Below are positions 1 through 8,874 of a DNA stretch of 54,059 nt, piece by piece. Both the position numbers and the translations under genes were made by a program. The DNA lies in NCBI RefSeq assembly GCF_020889785.1, contig NZ_JACMYK010000037.1, positions 1 through 54,059 of the forward strand. The letters are read 5' to 3'. The notes below the pieces were generated by a model. That model was not told the DNA's origin. It did no database searches and worked only from the letters and a program-made list of their open reading frames with translations. The DNA is from Bradyrhizobium acaciae (lineage in GTDB: Bacteria > Pseudomonadota > Alphaproteobacteria > Rhizobiales > Xanthobacteraceae). How positions within the stretch are numbered: position 1 is the stretch's first letter; every line of letters starts with the position of its first letter.

Positions 1-183
1 GGACCGCGGCAGCTCGACGCCGGGGACCGGGGCGGCGCGCGCCATCGGCGGCGCGTCACGCACCGGAGACGTCAGCATCTCGCCGAATTGGTCGCCGAGC
101 GCCGTGATGTCGTCATGCGCGCGCGCAAATCCGGAACTGCGCTTCGCAGGACGCCGCCGGAACATGCCGAGAAAATCCACCAT
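1..183 (-). CDS. lptB: Probable LptB N-terminal part (cut by window edge)
   Basis: An open frame runs from an ATG at 183 to base 1 with no stop, so only the first 61 codons are present (start MVDFLGMFRRRP). A purine-rich AGCGGGG lies just ahead of the ATG. No Walker A or ABC signature falls inside the window, so the call rests on position: lptC and two lptA-type genes lead into it on the same strand, and in Rhizobiales the next gene is usually lptB, the ATPase of the LPS export transporter. I recall Bradyrhizobium LptB proteins having an N-terminal extension before the ABC domain, which would fit. Sequence to the left of the window would settle it. Confidence 0.5.
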   Translation of the reverse strand, partial: MVDFLGMFRRRPAKRSSGFARAHDDITALGDQFGEMLTSPVRDAPPMARAAPVPGVELPRS

Positions 184-500
184 CCCCGCTTCGCTTCAGC
201 CTTTCACGGTGATCCCGCGACTTTGCCTGCGGACCAATCGATTCGCATGCGAAGGCGCAAGCATGAGCCGGAAAACTGAACACCGGCCTTCCCTCGCAAC
301 AAAAGCGGACGCGTTTGCGCGGAGATCATGCTCAAACAACACGGCAAAGCACGATCCCTCGCGCCTTGAATGAATGGATGCCCCTCCGGCCACCATGACT
401 CCCCTCGAGGCGCATCGTTCGGCCGGACCGCAGCAGTAGATACAGTCTCGTCCCGCGCGCTTCAACCTCGCGGCCGCAAAATATTATCTAATGCATTGAT
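184..500. other. Gap between the second lptA gene and probable lptB
   Basis: 317 bases without a convincing gene. A minus-strand frame of 89 codons crosses it but shows no recognisable domain and no good ribosome site. The part beside the lptA-type stop (about 481-510) is AT-rich. I see no clear hairpin terminator. A gap of this size inside the lptA-lptB unit is larger than usual. Confidence 0.5.
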
Positions 501-1175
501 TTATCTTGATTTTGATGGCTTGGCCGAAGCTGACGGGGAGCTTACGGGGTTCGGCACGGCCGGCGCGCCACCACAGCCCTGTCCCTGAACCATCAACACC
601 TGCACCTTTCCGCTGTCGGATTCGACCCGCGAGACGCCGGTCGTCATATCGACACGCAGACGATCGCCGCGCACCACGTTCTGGCATTGGGTCAGCACCA
701 CGCCGCCGAGCATGGTGATCAAATTGGTCCTGGTGTCGAAAATCGCGGTCTCGCCGGTGACGATCTGATCCTTCTGGATCACGACGACATTGCCCCTCGC
801 CTCCAGCCGCTTGATCGATGAACTGCCGCCGGGGCCGGGTGTCGCCGATGGCATCGGCGTGCCCTTCGGTCCGTTCTCGGCCGCTGAGCGGGCCGTCGGC
901 TGAGCGGATTTGTCCTCGTAGAATGCGACCAGCGTCTTCGACGTCATCGTGGTGTCGCCCTGCACCACTTTCACGCTGCCCGAAAAAGTCGCCTGCTTCT
1001 TCCGGTCACGCATTTCGAGCACGGCGGACTCGATCCGGACCGGCTGGTCGCGATTCTGCGCGAAGCCCTGCATGGCGTTGTTGGGCACTGACGCGCTACC
1101 CTGTCCATACGCATGGTCGAGCGTCGTCGCAGCGAGGATGGCGAGAACTGCGGTGCGCGACGGAAGCGTCATCAT
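501..1175 (-). CDS. LptA/OstA-like periplasmic protein, second tandem copy
   Basis: A 224-residue protein of the LptA/OstA (YhbN) family, which forms the periplasmic bridge for LPS between LptC and LptD. Residues 1 to about 24 look like a signal peptide ending AYG. The OstA domain starts near RDQPVRIESAVLEMRDRKK and holds the strands VKVVQGDTTMTSKTL and GNVVVIQKDQIVTGETAIFD. It closely resembles its upstream neighbour over most of its length (for example DMTTGVSRVESD in both) but is shorter, lacks the GGGG insertion, and has a different Ser/Ala/Pro-rich tail. Only 23 bases separate it from that gene, so they should be co-transcribed. It looks like a tandem duplicate; whether both copies are needed cannot be told from sequence. 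Confidence 0.85.
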   Translation of the reverse strand: MMTLPSRTAVLAILAATTLDHAYGQGSASVPNNAMQGFAQNRDQPVRIESAVLEMRDRKKQATFSGSVKVVQGDTTMTSKTLVAFYEDKSAQPTARSAAENGPKGTPMPSATPGPGGSSSIKRLEARGNVVVIQKDQIVTGETAIFDTRTNLITMLGGVVLTQCQNVVRGDRLRVDMTTGVSRVESDSGKVQVLMVQGQGCGGAPAVPNPVSSPSASAKPSKSR

Positions 1176-1198
1176 GGCCTTCCTCGCACGAGGGATCG

Positions 1199-1936
1199 TT
1201 ATTTCGACTTGCTACCCGGAAGCAGTTGAAGCGGTGACGGGGCCGCTGGGGCTGCGCCCGGGGCGGCTGGCGTTCCGCAGCCACCCTTGCCGGTCTGTCC
1301 GCCCTGCGACTGGATGAACAGGCCCTGCACCTTGCCGTTGTCGGATTCGACCCGCGAGACGCCGGTGGTCATGTCGACCAGCAGGCGGTCGCCGCGCAGC
1401 ACGTTCTGGCACTGGGTCAGCACCACCTGTCCGCCGCCGCCACCGATCATGGTGATCAAATTGGTCTTGGTGTCGAAGATCGCGGTCTCGCCGGTGACGA
1501 CCTGGTCCTTCTGGGTCACGACGACGTTGCCCTTCGCCTCGAGCCGCTTGATCGACGACGCGCCGCCGGGGCCGGGCGTCGCCGATTGCATCGGCGCGCC
1601 CTTGGCGGCCGCGGCCTTGGTGCCGCTCGGGGCGGGCGCCGGCGTCTGGGTCGACTTGTCCTCGTAGAACACGACCAGTGTTTTCGACGTCATGGTGGTG
1701 TCGCCCTGCACGACCTTCACATTGCCGGCGAAGGTCGCCTCCTTCTTCTTGTCGCGCATTTCGAGCGAGGCGGCCTCGATCTGAATCGGCTGGTCGCGGT
1801 TCTGCGAAAAGCCCTGCATGGCGTTGGGAACGCCGCTCATCGAGCCCTGCGCGGACGCGGCACTCACCGCGAACAGCGCGAGCAGAAAGACCGCAATTGC
1901 CGTGCCGTGCGGAAAACGTCTCATCATCAAAATCAT
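1199..1936 (-). CDS. lptA: LPS transport periplasmic protein LptA
   Basis: A 245-residue LptA/OstA-family protein. An N-terminal signal peptide (hydrophobic AIAVFLLALFAVSAASA, likely cut at ASA-QG) exports it to the periplasm, where LptA proteins form a beta-jellyroll filament carrying LPS from LptC to LptD. Domain landmarks are RDQPIQIEAASLEMRDKKK, the strand NVKVVQGDTTMTSKTL, and VVTGETAIFDTKTNLITM. A low-complexity Ala/Pro linker lies near residues 115-135 and a Pro-rich tail follows. The start overlaps the lptC stop by ATGA, so the two are translationally coupled. Another in-frame Met lies four residues on. A close paralogue follows directly downstream. Confidence 0.9.
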   Translation of the reverse strand: MILMMRRFPHGTAIAVFLLALFAVSAASAQGSMSGVPNAMQGFSQNRDQPIQIEAASLEMRDKKKEATFAGNVKVVQGDTTMTSKTLVVFYEDKSTQTPAPAPSGTKAAAAKGAPMQSATPGPGGASSIKRLEAKGNVVVTQKDQVVTGETAIFDTKTNLITMIGGGGGQVVLTQCQNVLRGDRLLVDMTTGVSRVESDNGKVQGLFIQSQGGQTGKGGCGTPAAPGAAPAAPSPLQLLPGSKSK

Positions 1937-2670
1937 TTCGTGTTGGCGGACTTGCGCGCTTTCGGCGGCGCCGGAGGAGGAGGTGGCGGTGGTGCGGGCT
2001 CGGCCGGCGGGTTAGCATCGTTGTCGCCGAGCTTGTCGAGATTCATCACGACATTTCCTTCGAAGCGCACAAGCTCGCCACTGTTGTAGATCCTGAGCCT
2101 GTCTGATGTCAGCGTGCCCTGGAGCAGCTTGACGTCGACATGCTCGTCCGACGACACGTTGCCCTTGTTGATGTCGACGAGGGCCTGCGTCAGCTTCGCC
2201 TCATAGCCGGTCGACGACTGCAGGAAGATATCCTGGCGTAGATCGAGCAGCTGCTTCTTGTTGTCGAAGAAGCCGGTCCGTGCATCCATCGTCACTGTCG
2301 ACTGATCCTGCTGCGCTACCTTGGCGCGGATCGTCTTCAGCTCGACATGGTCGGGATCGGTGATGTCCTGGATCGCGGCCTTGGCCCACATTTCATAGGG
2401 CCGCCCGTCGGCGGAGAAGCCGGCGATGTGCGGCGATTCCATCGTGATCTTGGTGCCTGACACCACGAGGTTGTCCATCTCGACCGGCAGCTTGGGGATC
2501 AATTCGCGGAATGGATTGTAGACCGAGACGAAGATGATCGAGGCCATCGCCAGCCCGACCATCGCGGGCACGGCGACGCGCAGGATCCGCACCATGCGGC
2601 TGTGCCGCGCGGCGGCGGCAAAGCGCGCCTCGAGGCCTGTGACATAGGCTGGATTCTGAACCGAATTCAC
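1933..2670 (-). CDS. lptC: LPS export protein LptC
   Basis: A 245-residue single-pass inner membrane protein of the LptC/YrbK family. The membrane segment is near residues 27-50 (RILRVAVPAMVGLAMASIIF) and the rest is periplasmic, with LptC-type strands such as LVVSGTKITMESPHIAGFS and DGRPYEMWAKAAIQDITDPD. LptC takes LPS from the LptBFG transporter and hands it to LptA. The C-terminus is unusual in its proline run (about nine Pro) followed by a basic tail. It lies between rnd and lptA, with a 4-base stop/start overlap with lptA, as in other Rhizobiales. Confidence 0.9.
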   Translation of the reverse strand: MNSVQNPAYVTGLEARFAAAARHSRMVRILRVAVPAMVGLAMASIIFVSVYNPFRELIPKLPVEMDNLVVSGTKITMESPHIAGFSADGRPYEMWAKAAIQDITDPDHVELKTIRAKVAQQDQSTVTMDARTGFFDNKKQLLDLRQDIFLQSSTGYEAKLTQALVDINKGNVSSDEHVDVKLLQGTLTSDRLRIYNSGELVRFEGNVVMNLDKLGDNDANPPAEPAPPPPPPPAPPKARKSANTK

Positions 2671-2852
2671 CTGAGCTCCAGAGGCACGAAACTGCCCCTA
2701 TTCTAGCCGGAGCCGCCCGAATATGCAGCCCGAACCTCCGTCGCGCCGCCCCAAGCCGACTTCAAGCCGGACCACGCGTGAACAGTTTGGCCGAAACGGG
2801 GCGAAACCGCCCCCGCCGCGACGAATTCGGCGCCCATCAAGAATGGACGAAA

Positions 2853-3467
2853 TCATGAATGAGCGAAAATGTCCTCGGCCTCCCAGCCGTCGAGATCGAG
2901 CCTGGCGCGCGTCGGCAGGAAGTCAAAGCACGCTTGAGCGAGATCGGTCCGCCCTTCGCGCGCGAGCATCACATTCAGCTTGTCGCGCAGCGCATGCAGG
3001 TGCAGCACGTCGGACGCGGCGTAGGCGAGCTGGGCCTCGCTGAGGCCTTGCGCGCCCCAGTCGCTCGACTGCTGCTGCTTCGACAGCTCGACGTTCAGCA
3101 CCTCGCGCACCAGGTCCTTCAGGCCGTGGCGGTCGGTGTAGGTGCGCGACAGGCGCGAGGCGATCTTGGTGCAATAGACCGGCGCCGGCATCACGCCGAA
3201 GGTGTTGTAGAGCACCGCGACGTCGAACCGTGCGAAGTGGAAGATCTTGGTGACCTTAGGGTTCGCGAGCAGCGCCTTCAGGTTCGGCGAGTCGGTGTGA
3301 CCCTTCGGAATCTGGATCACGTCGGCGGTGCCGTCGCCGTTCGACATCTGCACCACGCAGAGCCGGTCACGATGCGGATGCAGACCCATGGTCTCGGTGT
3401 CGATCGCCACTGAATCGGTGTAGCGGGAGAGATCGGGCAGGTCGCCGCGATGCAGGCGGATGGTCAT
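2853..3467 (-). CDS. rnd: Ribonuclease D (DEDDy 3'-5' exonuclease)
   Basis: A 204-residue protein consisting only of the exonuclease domain, with no HRDC domains; this short form is common in Rhizobiales. The three DEDDy motifs are visible: ExoI VAIDTETMGLHP near residue 20, ExoII IFHFARFDVAVLY near residue 80, and ExoIII YAASDVLHLHAL near residue 155. RNase D trims tRNA 3' ends. I chose the ATG at 3467 because it follows GAGG by about ten bases and gives the usual family length. The frame stays open to 3650, but those 61 codons resemble nothing in the family. It sits upstream of lptC on the same strand, a conserved pairing. Confidence 0.9.
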   Translation of the reverse strand: MTIRLHRGDLPDLSRYTDSVAIDTETMGLHPHRDRLCVVQMSNGDGTADVIQIPKGHTDSPNLKALLANPKVTKIFHFARFDVAVLYNTFGVMPAPVYCTKIASRLSRTYTDRHGLKDLVREVLNVELSKQQQSSDWGAQGLSEAQLAYAASDVLHLHALRDKLNVMLAREGRTDLAQACFDFLPTRARLDLDGWEAEDIFAHS

Positions 3468-3825
3468 GAAATAAGGCCTCAGGTCTTGGATCGATTCGAC
3501 AGGCGACACTAGCCCCCATCCGCCCGGGATGCGAGCGGATAGACGGGTCTCCGGGCCGCTCAGCCCGGGGTTTCGGCCCGCGCTCCGGCCACATACAGAC
3601 ACGATGGCCCGGCTTCGTACAACCTCTGTTGCATTTGGATCACGCTGCAATTCAACCGATCAGCGGTGGGATGTTCGGCGGCCGCACGGTGCCCATATGG
3701 AGAAGTGGACATCTCGGGGCCTTGATCACACTTCCGCGCTTTTTTTGCGCATCCGCGCCGATGAAATCCACGAACGGCGCCCCTATCTGTGCCCAGCCGC
3801 TCGCACGTTCTACTCATCGTCAGAA
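3468..3825. other. Gap between rnd and the MFS gene
   Basis: 358 bases between divergent genes. Open frames on both strands cross it but have no domain or ribosome site. It should contain the promoters of both rnd and the MFS gene, but I cannot point to a convincing pair of -35 and -10 boxes. Confidence 0.4.
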
Positions 3826-5103
3826 ATGAGCCTCATGTCGGAACAGACCATCGCCGCGCCGATCGACGACGCCCAACAGGAACGCGGCTTTTCGCGCTAT
3901 CAAACGTTCCTGATCGCGCTGCTGGCGTTCACGCAATTCACCCTGATCCTCGACTTCATCATCATGTCGCCGCTCGGCGCGATCCTGATGCCGTCGCTCG
4001 ACATCACCGCCGGGCAGTTCGGCGTCGCGGTTTCGGCCTATGCGTTCGCGGCGGGCATTTCCGGCATCCTCGCCGCCGGCTTTGCCGATCGCTTCGACCG
4101 CAAGCGGATGCTGCTGTTCTTCTATGTCGGCTTCACGTTCGGCACCGTGCTGTGCGCACTGGCGCAGAATTTCCACGTGCTGCTGCTCGGTCGCATCGTC
4201 ACCGGCCTGTTCGGCGGCGTGATCGGCTCCGTCGTGCTCGCGATCGTCACCGACCTGTTTCCGCTGCAGCTGCGCGGCCGGGTGATGGGCTTCATCCAGA
4301 CCGCGTTCGCCGCAAGCCAGGTGCTCGGCGTGCCCGCCGGACTTTTCCTGGCCAATCACTGGAACTGGCACATCTGCTTCGTCGCCATCGTCGGCCTGTC
4401 GCTCGCGGCGATCGCCACCATCGCGCTCGTCATGGAGCCGGTCGACGGGCACCTCAAACTGCAGCACGACCGCAATCCGTTCCAGCATCTGATCGCAACC
4501 GTAGCGCAGCCCCGCTACACGCTCGCCTTCATGGTGACGACGCTGCTCGCGACCGGCGGCTTCATGCTGATGCCGTTCGGCAGCGCCTTCACCGTGCACA
4601 ATCTCGGCATCGACATCGTCCATCTGCCGACAATCTATCTCGTCTCCGGCCTGTTCAGCATCCTGATGGGGCCGCTGGTCGGCCGCGCCAGCGATGCGTT
4701 CGGCAAATATCCGACCTTCATCTTCGGCTGCGTGGTGTCGGCCATCATGGTGCTGATCTACACCCATCTCGGCCACGTCTCGCTGCTGACCGCGATCGTC
4801 GTCAATGTGCTGATGTTCGTCGGCATCTTCTCGCGCATGATCCCGTCCCAGGCGCTGATGTCGGCGATCCCCGACGCCAGCCAGCGCGGCTCGTTCAGCG
4901 CAATCAGCGCGTCGGTGCAGCAGCTCTCGGGCGGGTTGGGCTCGGTGGTTGCAGCCGCGATCGTCGCGGAGAATCCGGACGGCTCGCTGCTGCATTTCGA
5001 CCGCATCGGCTACGTCGTCGTGGCGAGCTCAATGATCTCGATGATCGCGATGTACTTCGTGCAGAAGCCGATCGCCCGCCGCGCCGGCCGGCGGGTCGTG
5101 TGA
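3826..5103 (+). CDS. MFS transporter (AraJ/DHA1-type)
   Basis: A 425-residue major facilitator protein with about 12 membrane segments. Segment one is near TFLIALLAFTQFTLILDFII. The loop 2-3 signature appears as GFADRFDRKRMLLFF (family form GxLaDrxGrkr) near residue 88. The second half starts after the charged loop around EPVDGHLKLQHDRNPFQ. Resemblance is to the DHA1/AraJ group of proton-driven exporters; the substrate cannot be read from sequence. The start is set at MSLMSEQT; the second Met (3835) is equally possible, and neither has a strong ribosome site. The frame is open up to 3529 but the upstream codons look noncoding. It stands alone, divergent from rnd. Confidence 0.85.
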   Translation: MSLMSEQTIAAPIDDAQQERGFSRYQTFLIALLAFTQFTLILDFIIMSPLGAILMPSLDITAGQFGVAVSAYAFAAGISGILAAGFADRFDRKRMLLFFYVGFTFGTVLCALAQNFHVLLLGRIVTGLFGGVIGSVVLAIVTDLFPLQLRGRVMGFIQTAFAASQVLGVPAGLFLANHWNWHICFVAIVGLSLAAIATIALVMEPVDGHLKLQHDRNPFQHLIATVAQPRYTLAFMVTTLLATGGFMLMPFGSAFTVHNLGIDIVHLPTIYLVSGLFSILMGPLVGRASDAFGKYPTFIFGCVVSAIMVLIYTHLGHVSLLTAIVVNVLMFVGIFSRMIPSQALMSAIPDASQRGSFSAISASVQQLSGGLGSVVAAAIVAENPDGSLLHFDRIGYVVVASSMISMIAMYFVQKPIARRAGRRVV

Positions 5104-5166
5104 GGACGCAAGAAAGGACTAGATCGCCTCTTTGTAGCAAAGTCCCAACCTGGTCGGAGCGCTGAT

Positions 5167-5622
5167 GTGACGGAGCAGAGCGACGCGAACTGCGCAGAAG
5201 CGAATAGCCCACGTCGGTTCGATGTCGAGCTGTTCGTTATCCACCCAATGTGGGACCCGACGGACATCAGTAGCGCGCTTGGGTTGGAACCGCACTTCGC
5301 GCACCGGGTGGGCGACCTCCGGAAGACTCCGACGGGCACCCCTCTCCCGGGAAACTACCCGGACACGCGTTGGAGACACTGCATCCGGTACGATGTCAGA
5401 AACCAATGGTTCGCCGCAGAGGTGACGAACTTTGTCGATTGACTTGAGCCGCATCGGGCTTTCTTGACCAAACTCCGATCGACCGGTGGGCGGGCGTGCC
5501 TAGTCATTCAATTTCTCGGAGACGGATACTTTGGAGACGAGCTGCCGGTAGCTACCCTGGCGAAGCTGGTCGATCTTGGGCTTGCTCTTGCGATTGAAAG
5601 TTTCGCTGACCCACAGTCATGA
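5167..5622 (+). pseudogene. DUF4279-like gene interrupted by an in-frame TGA
   Basis: The frame starts at ATG 5167 and encodes a DUF4279-type protein: FDVELFVIHPMWDPTDIS, then LGLEPHFAHRVGDLRKTP and DTRWRHCIRYDV. It meets TGA at 5440-5442 after 91 codons. The same frame then continues for 59 more codons to a TGA at 5620-5622, reading LEPHRAFLTKLRSTGG, VIQFLGDGYFGDELP and LGLALAIESFADPQS, which looks like the normal second half of the domain. No frame change is needed. The likeliest history is CGA (Arg) to TGA by one transition, so the product is truncated or the gene is dying. A sequencing error or stop readthrough (context TGA-C) cannot be excluded. The function of DUF4279 is unknown to me. 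Confidence 0.75.
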
Positions 5623-5727
5623 TTCCGAACCGGAGCACGGTCTATCCTCCTCCGCCCAATGATCGCTGGAGGCCAGCCCGGCCGCCCGGATTTCCAGTCC
5701 TCAGCTTGCCCAATGCCGCGACGCTGG

Positions 5728-8700
5728 TCACAAGGCCGACCTATGTCCGCCATCGAACCGCGCGTATCTCAACGCAAGAGTCGGCAATACCAGCAGGTTC
5801 AGGGCCATCGAGGTCAAGAGCCCGCCGAGGATCACGACCGCCATGGGCCCCTCGATCTCCCGTCCGGGCTCGCCCGCGCCGAGCGCAAGCGGCAGCAAGC
5901 CGAGGCCGGTGACCAGCGACGTCATCAGGATCGGAACGAGGCGGTCGGCCGCGCCCGTTATCGCGGTTGCGGCGGTCCACGCCCTGCCCTCGGCGACGAC
6001 GAGATGTTCATAATGCGAGATCATCAGGATGGAATTGCGCAGCGTGATCCCGAACAAGGTGACGAAGCCGACCACCGATCCCAGCGAAAGCAGGCCGCCG
6101 GTCAACGCCACGGCGAACACGCCTCCGACGAATGCGAACGGCAGGTTGATCAAGATGAGCAGAAGATTGCGCCAATGACCGGTCACCACTGCAAGCAGGA
6201 GGACAATGCCGATCCCCGCCATCGCCGAGTTCACCAGAAGATCACGTCGCGACTGGGCCTGCGCCTCGGCCGCCCCTGCAAACTCGAGGTGTGCACCGGG
6301 CGGCAGTTTCACTTCTCGCGCCAACTTCCGCTTCGCGGCGGCGACGAACGATTCGAGATCGCGGCCGCTCACATTCGCGGTGACGGTCTGCGCGCGCTGC
6401 GCGTCGCGACGGATCACCTGATACCGACCGGAGGTTTCGTAGACGTCGGCGACCTGCTTGAGGAAAATATAGGCCCCGCTCGGCGTGCGCAGGGGCAGAT
6501 CACCGATCTGCGTGAGCCGTGCGCGGGCCTGGACGTCGAGGATGACGGTCACATTGAAGACCACGTTACCCTCATAGCCCTGACCGACCACGTCGCCCTG
6601 ATAGGCGGTACGGATCAGCTCAAGAACCTCGACCGCATCGAGACCCCAGCGCTGCAGATCGGCGGGCCGCAGGGTCACATTGACCTGAGGCATTCCCGGC
6701 GGGGATTGTTGCTGCACATCGATCGCTCCGCGGACTTCCCCGAGCTCCCGGGCGACGTCGCGCGCCGCGTTGTCCAGCGAATCGAGATCCGTACCGTAGA
6801 TGTTCACAGCGACCGCGGCGCTGAACCCGGATACCGTCTCCTCGATGCGCTCCGTCAGATAGGTTTTGCTCGAAAACGCGACGCCGGGAAACGTCTCGAG
6901 GGCCGCTCGCATCAGCTTCTCGGTCTTCTCCTGCTCGGAACCCGAGAGCCCGGGGGCCAGATCGACTTCGAACTCGCTGTAGTGCGGCCCGAGCGCGTCG
7001 ATGCCGGCCTCGGCACGGCCCGCGTGCTGTGCGACGGTGCGCACACCGGGGACCGCTTTGAGCGCCTCGGTCATGAGCTTGCCGATCCGCAGCGACTCGT
7101 CGAGCGCCGTGCCGGGAACCATGGTGACGTGCAGAATCAGGTGACCTTCCCTCAACTCGGGCAGGAAAGTTCCGCCGAAGAACGGCACCAATGCAGCTCC
7201 AGCAAGCGTCAGAGCCACCGCGGTCGTCATCACCAGCTTCGGATACTGTTCGATGCAGCCGAGCATCGCCTCATAGTGACGGCGAGACCAGCGCACCAGA
7301 GGCGGTTCACGCTGCTCCTTGCGACTGGCACGCTCACCCAGCAACAGCATCGCGAGAGCAGGCGTCACGGTGAGCGCGACCACGAGCGATGCGAACACGG
7401 CGAAGATATACGCGACGGCCAGGGGCCCGAACAGACGACCGGCGACCCCGGATAATCCGAGGATCGGGAAAAACACCAGCAGCACCGCAAATGTTGCGTA
7501 CACAACGGCGGTCCGAACTTCCAGAATTGCGTCAAGCACCACGCGGGCTGTGGGCTGCGGATCCCCGAGCCGCGCATTCTCCCGCAATCGACGCACGACA
7601 TTCTCAACCCCGATCACGGCATCATCGACCACCTCCCCGATCGCGATCGCAAGTCCGCCCAAGGTCATTGTGTTGAGCGACTCGCCTGCCCACTGAAGCG
7701 CCAGCACCGCCGCAATCAGCGAAAGCGGAATGGCGGTGCAGCTGATCACCGACGTTCGCCAGTCGAACAGAAAAAGGAACAGGATGACGATCACCAGCGC
7801 GCCGCCGATGAACAGCGCGTTCAGGACGCTCGCGGTGGCCGTATCGATGAAGTTGGCGGGCCGAAACAGGTCGTCGTGAAGCGCAACCTGTTCGGCCTCA
7901 AGCGCGGGGCGGAGTTCATTCAGCGCGGCTTCGACACGCCGCGTCACCTCGCGGGTGTTCGCACCGTATTGCTGGCTGATCATGAGCATCACGCCCGGGT
8001 CGCCGTTGATGAGGGCCGCGCCGATCGGCGGTTCCGGCGCAGTCGCAACGGTCGCCACATCGCCAAGCACGACGCTGGCGCCGCCTTCGTGCAGCAGCAC
8101 CGTACGCGCCAGCTGTTCGGGTGTGAGAGACTGGCCTTGAGTCTGCAACGTGATGCGCTGGTTGGCCGTGTCGATGAAGCCTGCACCGCGGACGCCGGTG
8201 GCCTTTCGCGCGGCGGCCAGGACGTCGTTCATGCCAACCCTGAACCGGATCAGATCGTCGGGACGGACCTGCACTTGCAGCGATCTCACATCCCTGCCGT
8301 AGGTCGAGACCTGCGCGACACCGGGTACCGCGAGCAGGCGCCTGCTCAGGGTCCAATCCGCAATGGTGCGCAAGTCCATCAATGAGCGCGCCCTGGACGT
8401 CAGGCCGATCACCAGCACCGTACCGGCCGTTGGAGTCAGTGGCGTCATGGACGGCGCCTGCACGCCCTGCGGAAGACGACCAGCGACCACCGCCAACCGC
8501 TCCGTGACCAACTGACGCGCACGGTAAATGTCGCTGCCAGGGCGGAACACCACGGTGATGACCGAGAGGCCTTGAATCGAAGTGGATCTCATACTGTCCA
8601 CGCCGGCCAATCCATTGATCGATGTCTCGACCGGCTGCGTGACCAGAATCTCGACTTGCTCCGGACTGAGGCCGGGCGCTTCGGTCTGAATTGTGACCTG

Positions 8701-8874
8701 CGGTGACGCGAATTCGGGAAAGACGCCGTACTTGGCGTTGCCCAGCGCCAATACGCCATAGCCAAGCAGCACACAGGCAAGCGCAAGGACAATTCCCCGG
8801 AAGCGAATCGCAAAGGAGACCAGAGCGGCCTGCGGCCCGACCGCGCCCGAACGCGACGCGTCAGTCATTGTCAC
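5728..8874 (-). CDS. RND efflux permease, CzcA/CusA-like
   Basis: A 1048-residue inner membrane pump of the RND superfamily, the full length for the family. TM1 is near FRGIVLALACVLLGYGVLAL, followed by porter-domain sequence (GVDSMRSTSIQGLSVITVVF). TM4 carries the proton-relay motif as GEVVDDAVIGVENVVRRL, with the paired Asp. The second half repeats the layout from about residue 530. Overall it looks more like heavy-metal (HME) pumps of the CzcA/CusA kind than like AcrB, but the metal or drug is not predictable here. Its start overlaps the end of the adaptor gene by 14 bases, so the two are coupled. No outer membrane channel gene lies beside them in this window. Confidence 0.85.
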   Translation of the reverse strand: MTMTDASRSGAVGPQAALVSFAIRFRGIVLALACVLLGYGVLALGNAKYGVFPEFASPQVTIQTEAPGLSPEQVEILVTQPVETSINGLAGVDSMRSTSIQGLSVITVVFRPGSDIYRARQLVTERLAVVAGRLPQGVQAPSMTPLTPTAGTVLVIGLTSRARSLMDLRTIADWTLSRRLLAVPGVAQVSTYGRDVRSLQVQVRPDDLIRFRVGMNDVLAAARKATGVRGAGFIDTANQRITLQTQGQSLTPEQLARTVLLHEGGASVVLGDVATVATAPEPPIGAALINGDPGVMLMISQQYGANTREVTRRVEAALNELRPALEAEQVALHDDLFRPANFIDTATASVLNALFIGGALVIVILFLFLFDWRTSVISCTAIPLSLIAAVLALQWAGESLNTMTLGGLAIAIGEVVDDAVIGVENVVRRLRENARLGDPQPTARVVLDAILEVRTAVVYATFAVLLVFFPILGLSGVAGRLFGPLAVAYIFAVFASLVVALTVTPALAMLLLGERASRKEQREPPLVRWSRRHYEAMLGCIEQYPKLVMTTAVALTLAGAALVPFFGGTFLPELREGHLILHVTMVPGTALDESLRIGKLMTEALKAVPGVRTVAQHAGRAEAGIDALGPHYSEFEVDLAPGLSGSEQEKTEKLMRAALETFPGVAFSSKTYLTERIEETVSGFSAAVAVNIYGTDLDSLDNAARDVARELGEVRGAIDVQQQSPPGMPQVNVTLRPADLQRWGLDAVEVLELIRTAYQGDVVGQGYEGNVVFNVTVILDVQARARLTQIGDLPLRTPSGAYIFLKQVADVYETSGRYQVIRRDAQRAQTVTANVSGRDLESFVAAAKRKLAREVKLPPGAHLEFAGAAEAQAQSRRDLLVNSAMAGIGIVLLLAVVTGHWRNLLLILINLPFAFVGGVFAVALTGGLLSLGSVVGFVTLFGITLRNSILMISHYEHLVVAEGRAWTAATAITGAADRLVPILMTSLVTGLGLLPLALGAGEPGREIEGPMAVVILGGLLTSMALNLLVLPTLALRYARFDGGHRSAL

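Noticed and set aside
196..465. An 89-codon minus-strand frame between lptA-type gene and lptB
   Set aside because: No domain, signal peptide or ribosome site; composition does not look like a gene.
3820..4995. A 391-codon antisense frame opposite the MFS gene
   Set aside because: The plus strand has transmembrane segments and the MFS loop motif; the antisense is charged low-complexity sequence.
5440..5442. Selenocysteine at the in-frame TGA of the DUF4279 gene
   Set aside because: No bacterial SECIS-like hairpin directly follows, and a simple CGA-to-TGA change explains the stop.
5659..7455. A 598-codon plus-strand frame opposite the RND pump
   Set aside because: Same codon-shadow effect; the minus strand carries full RND motifs.
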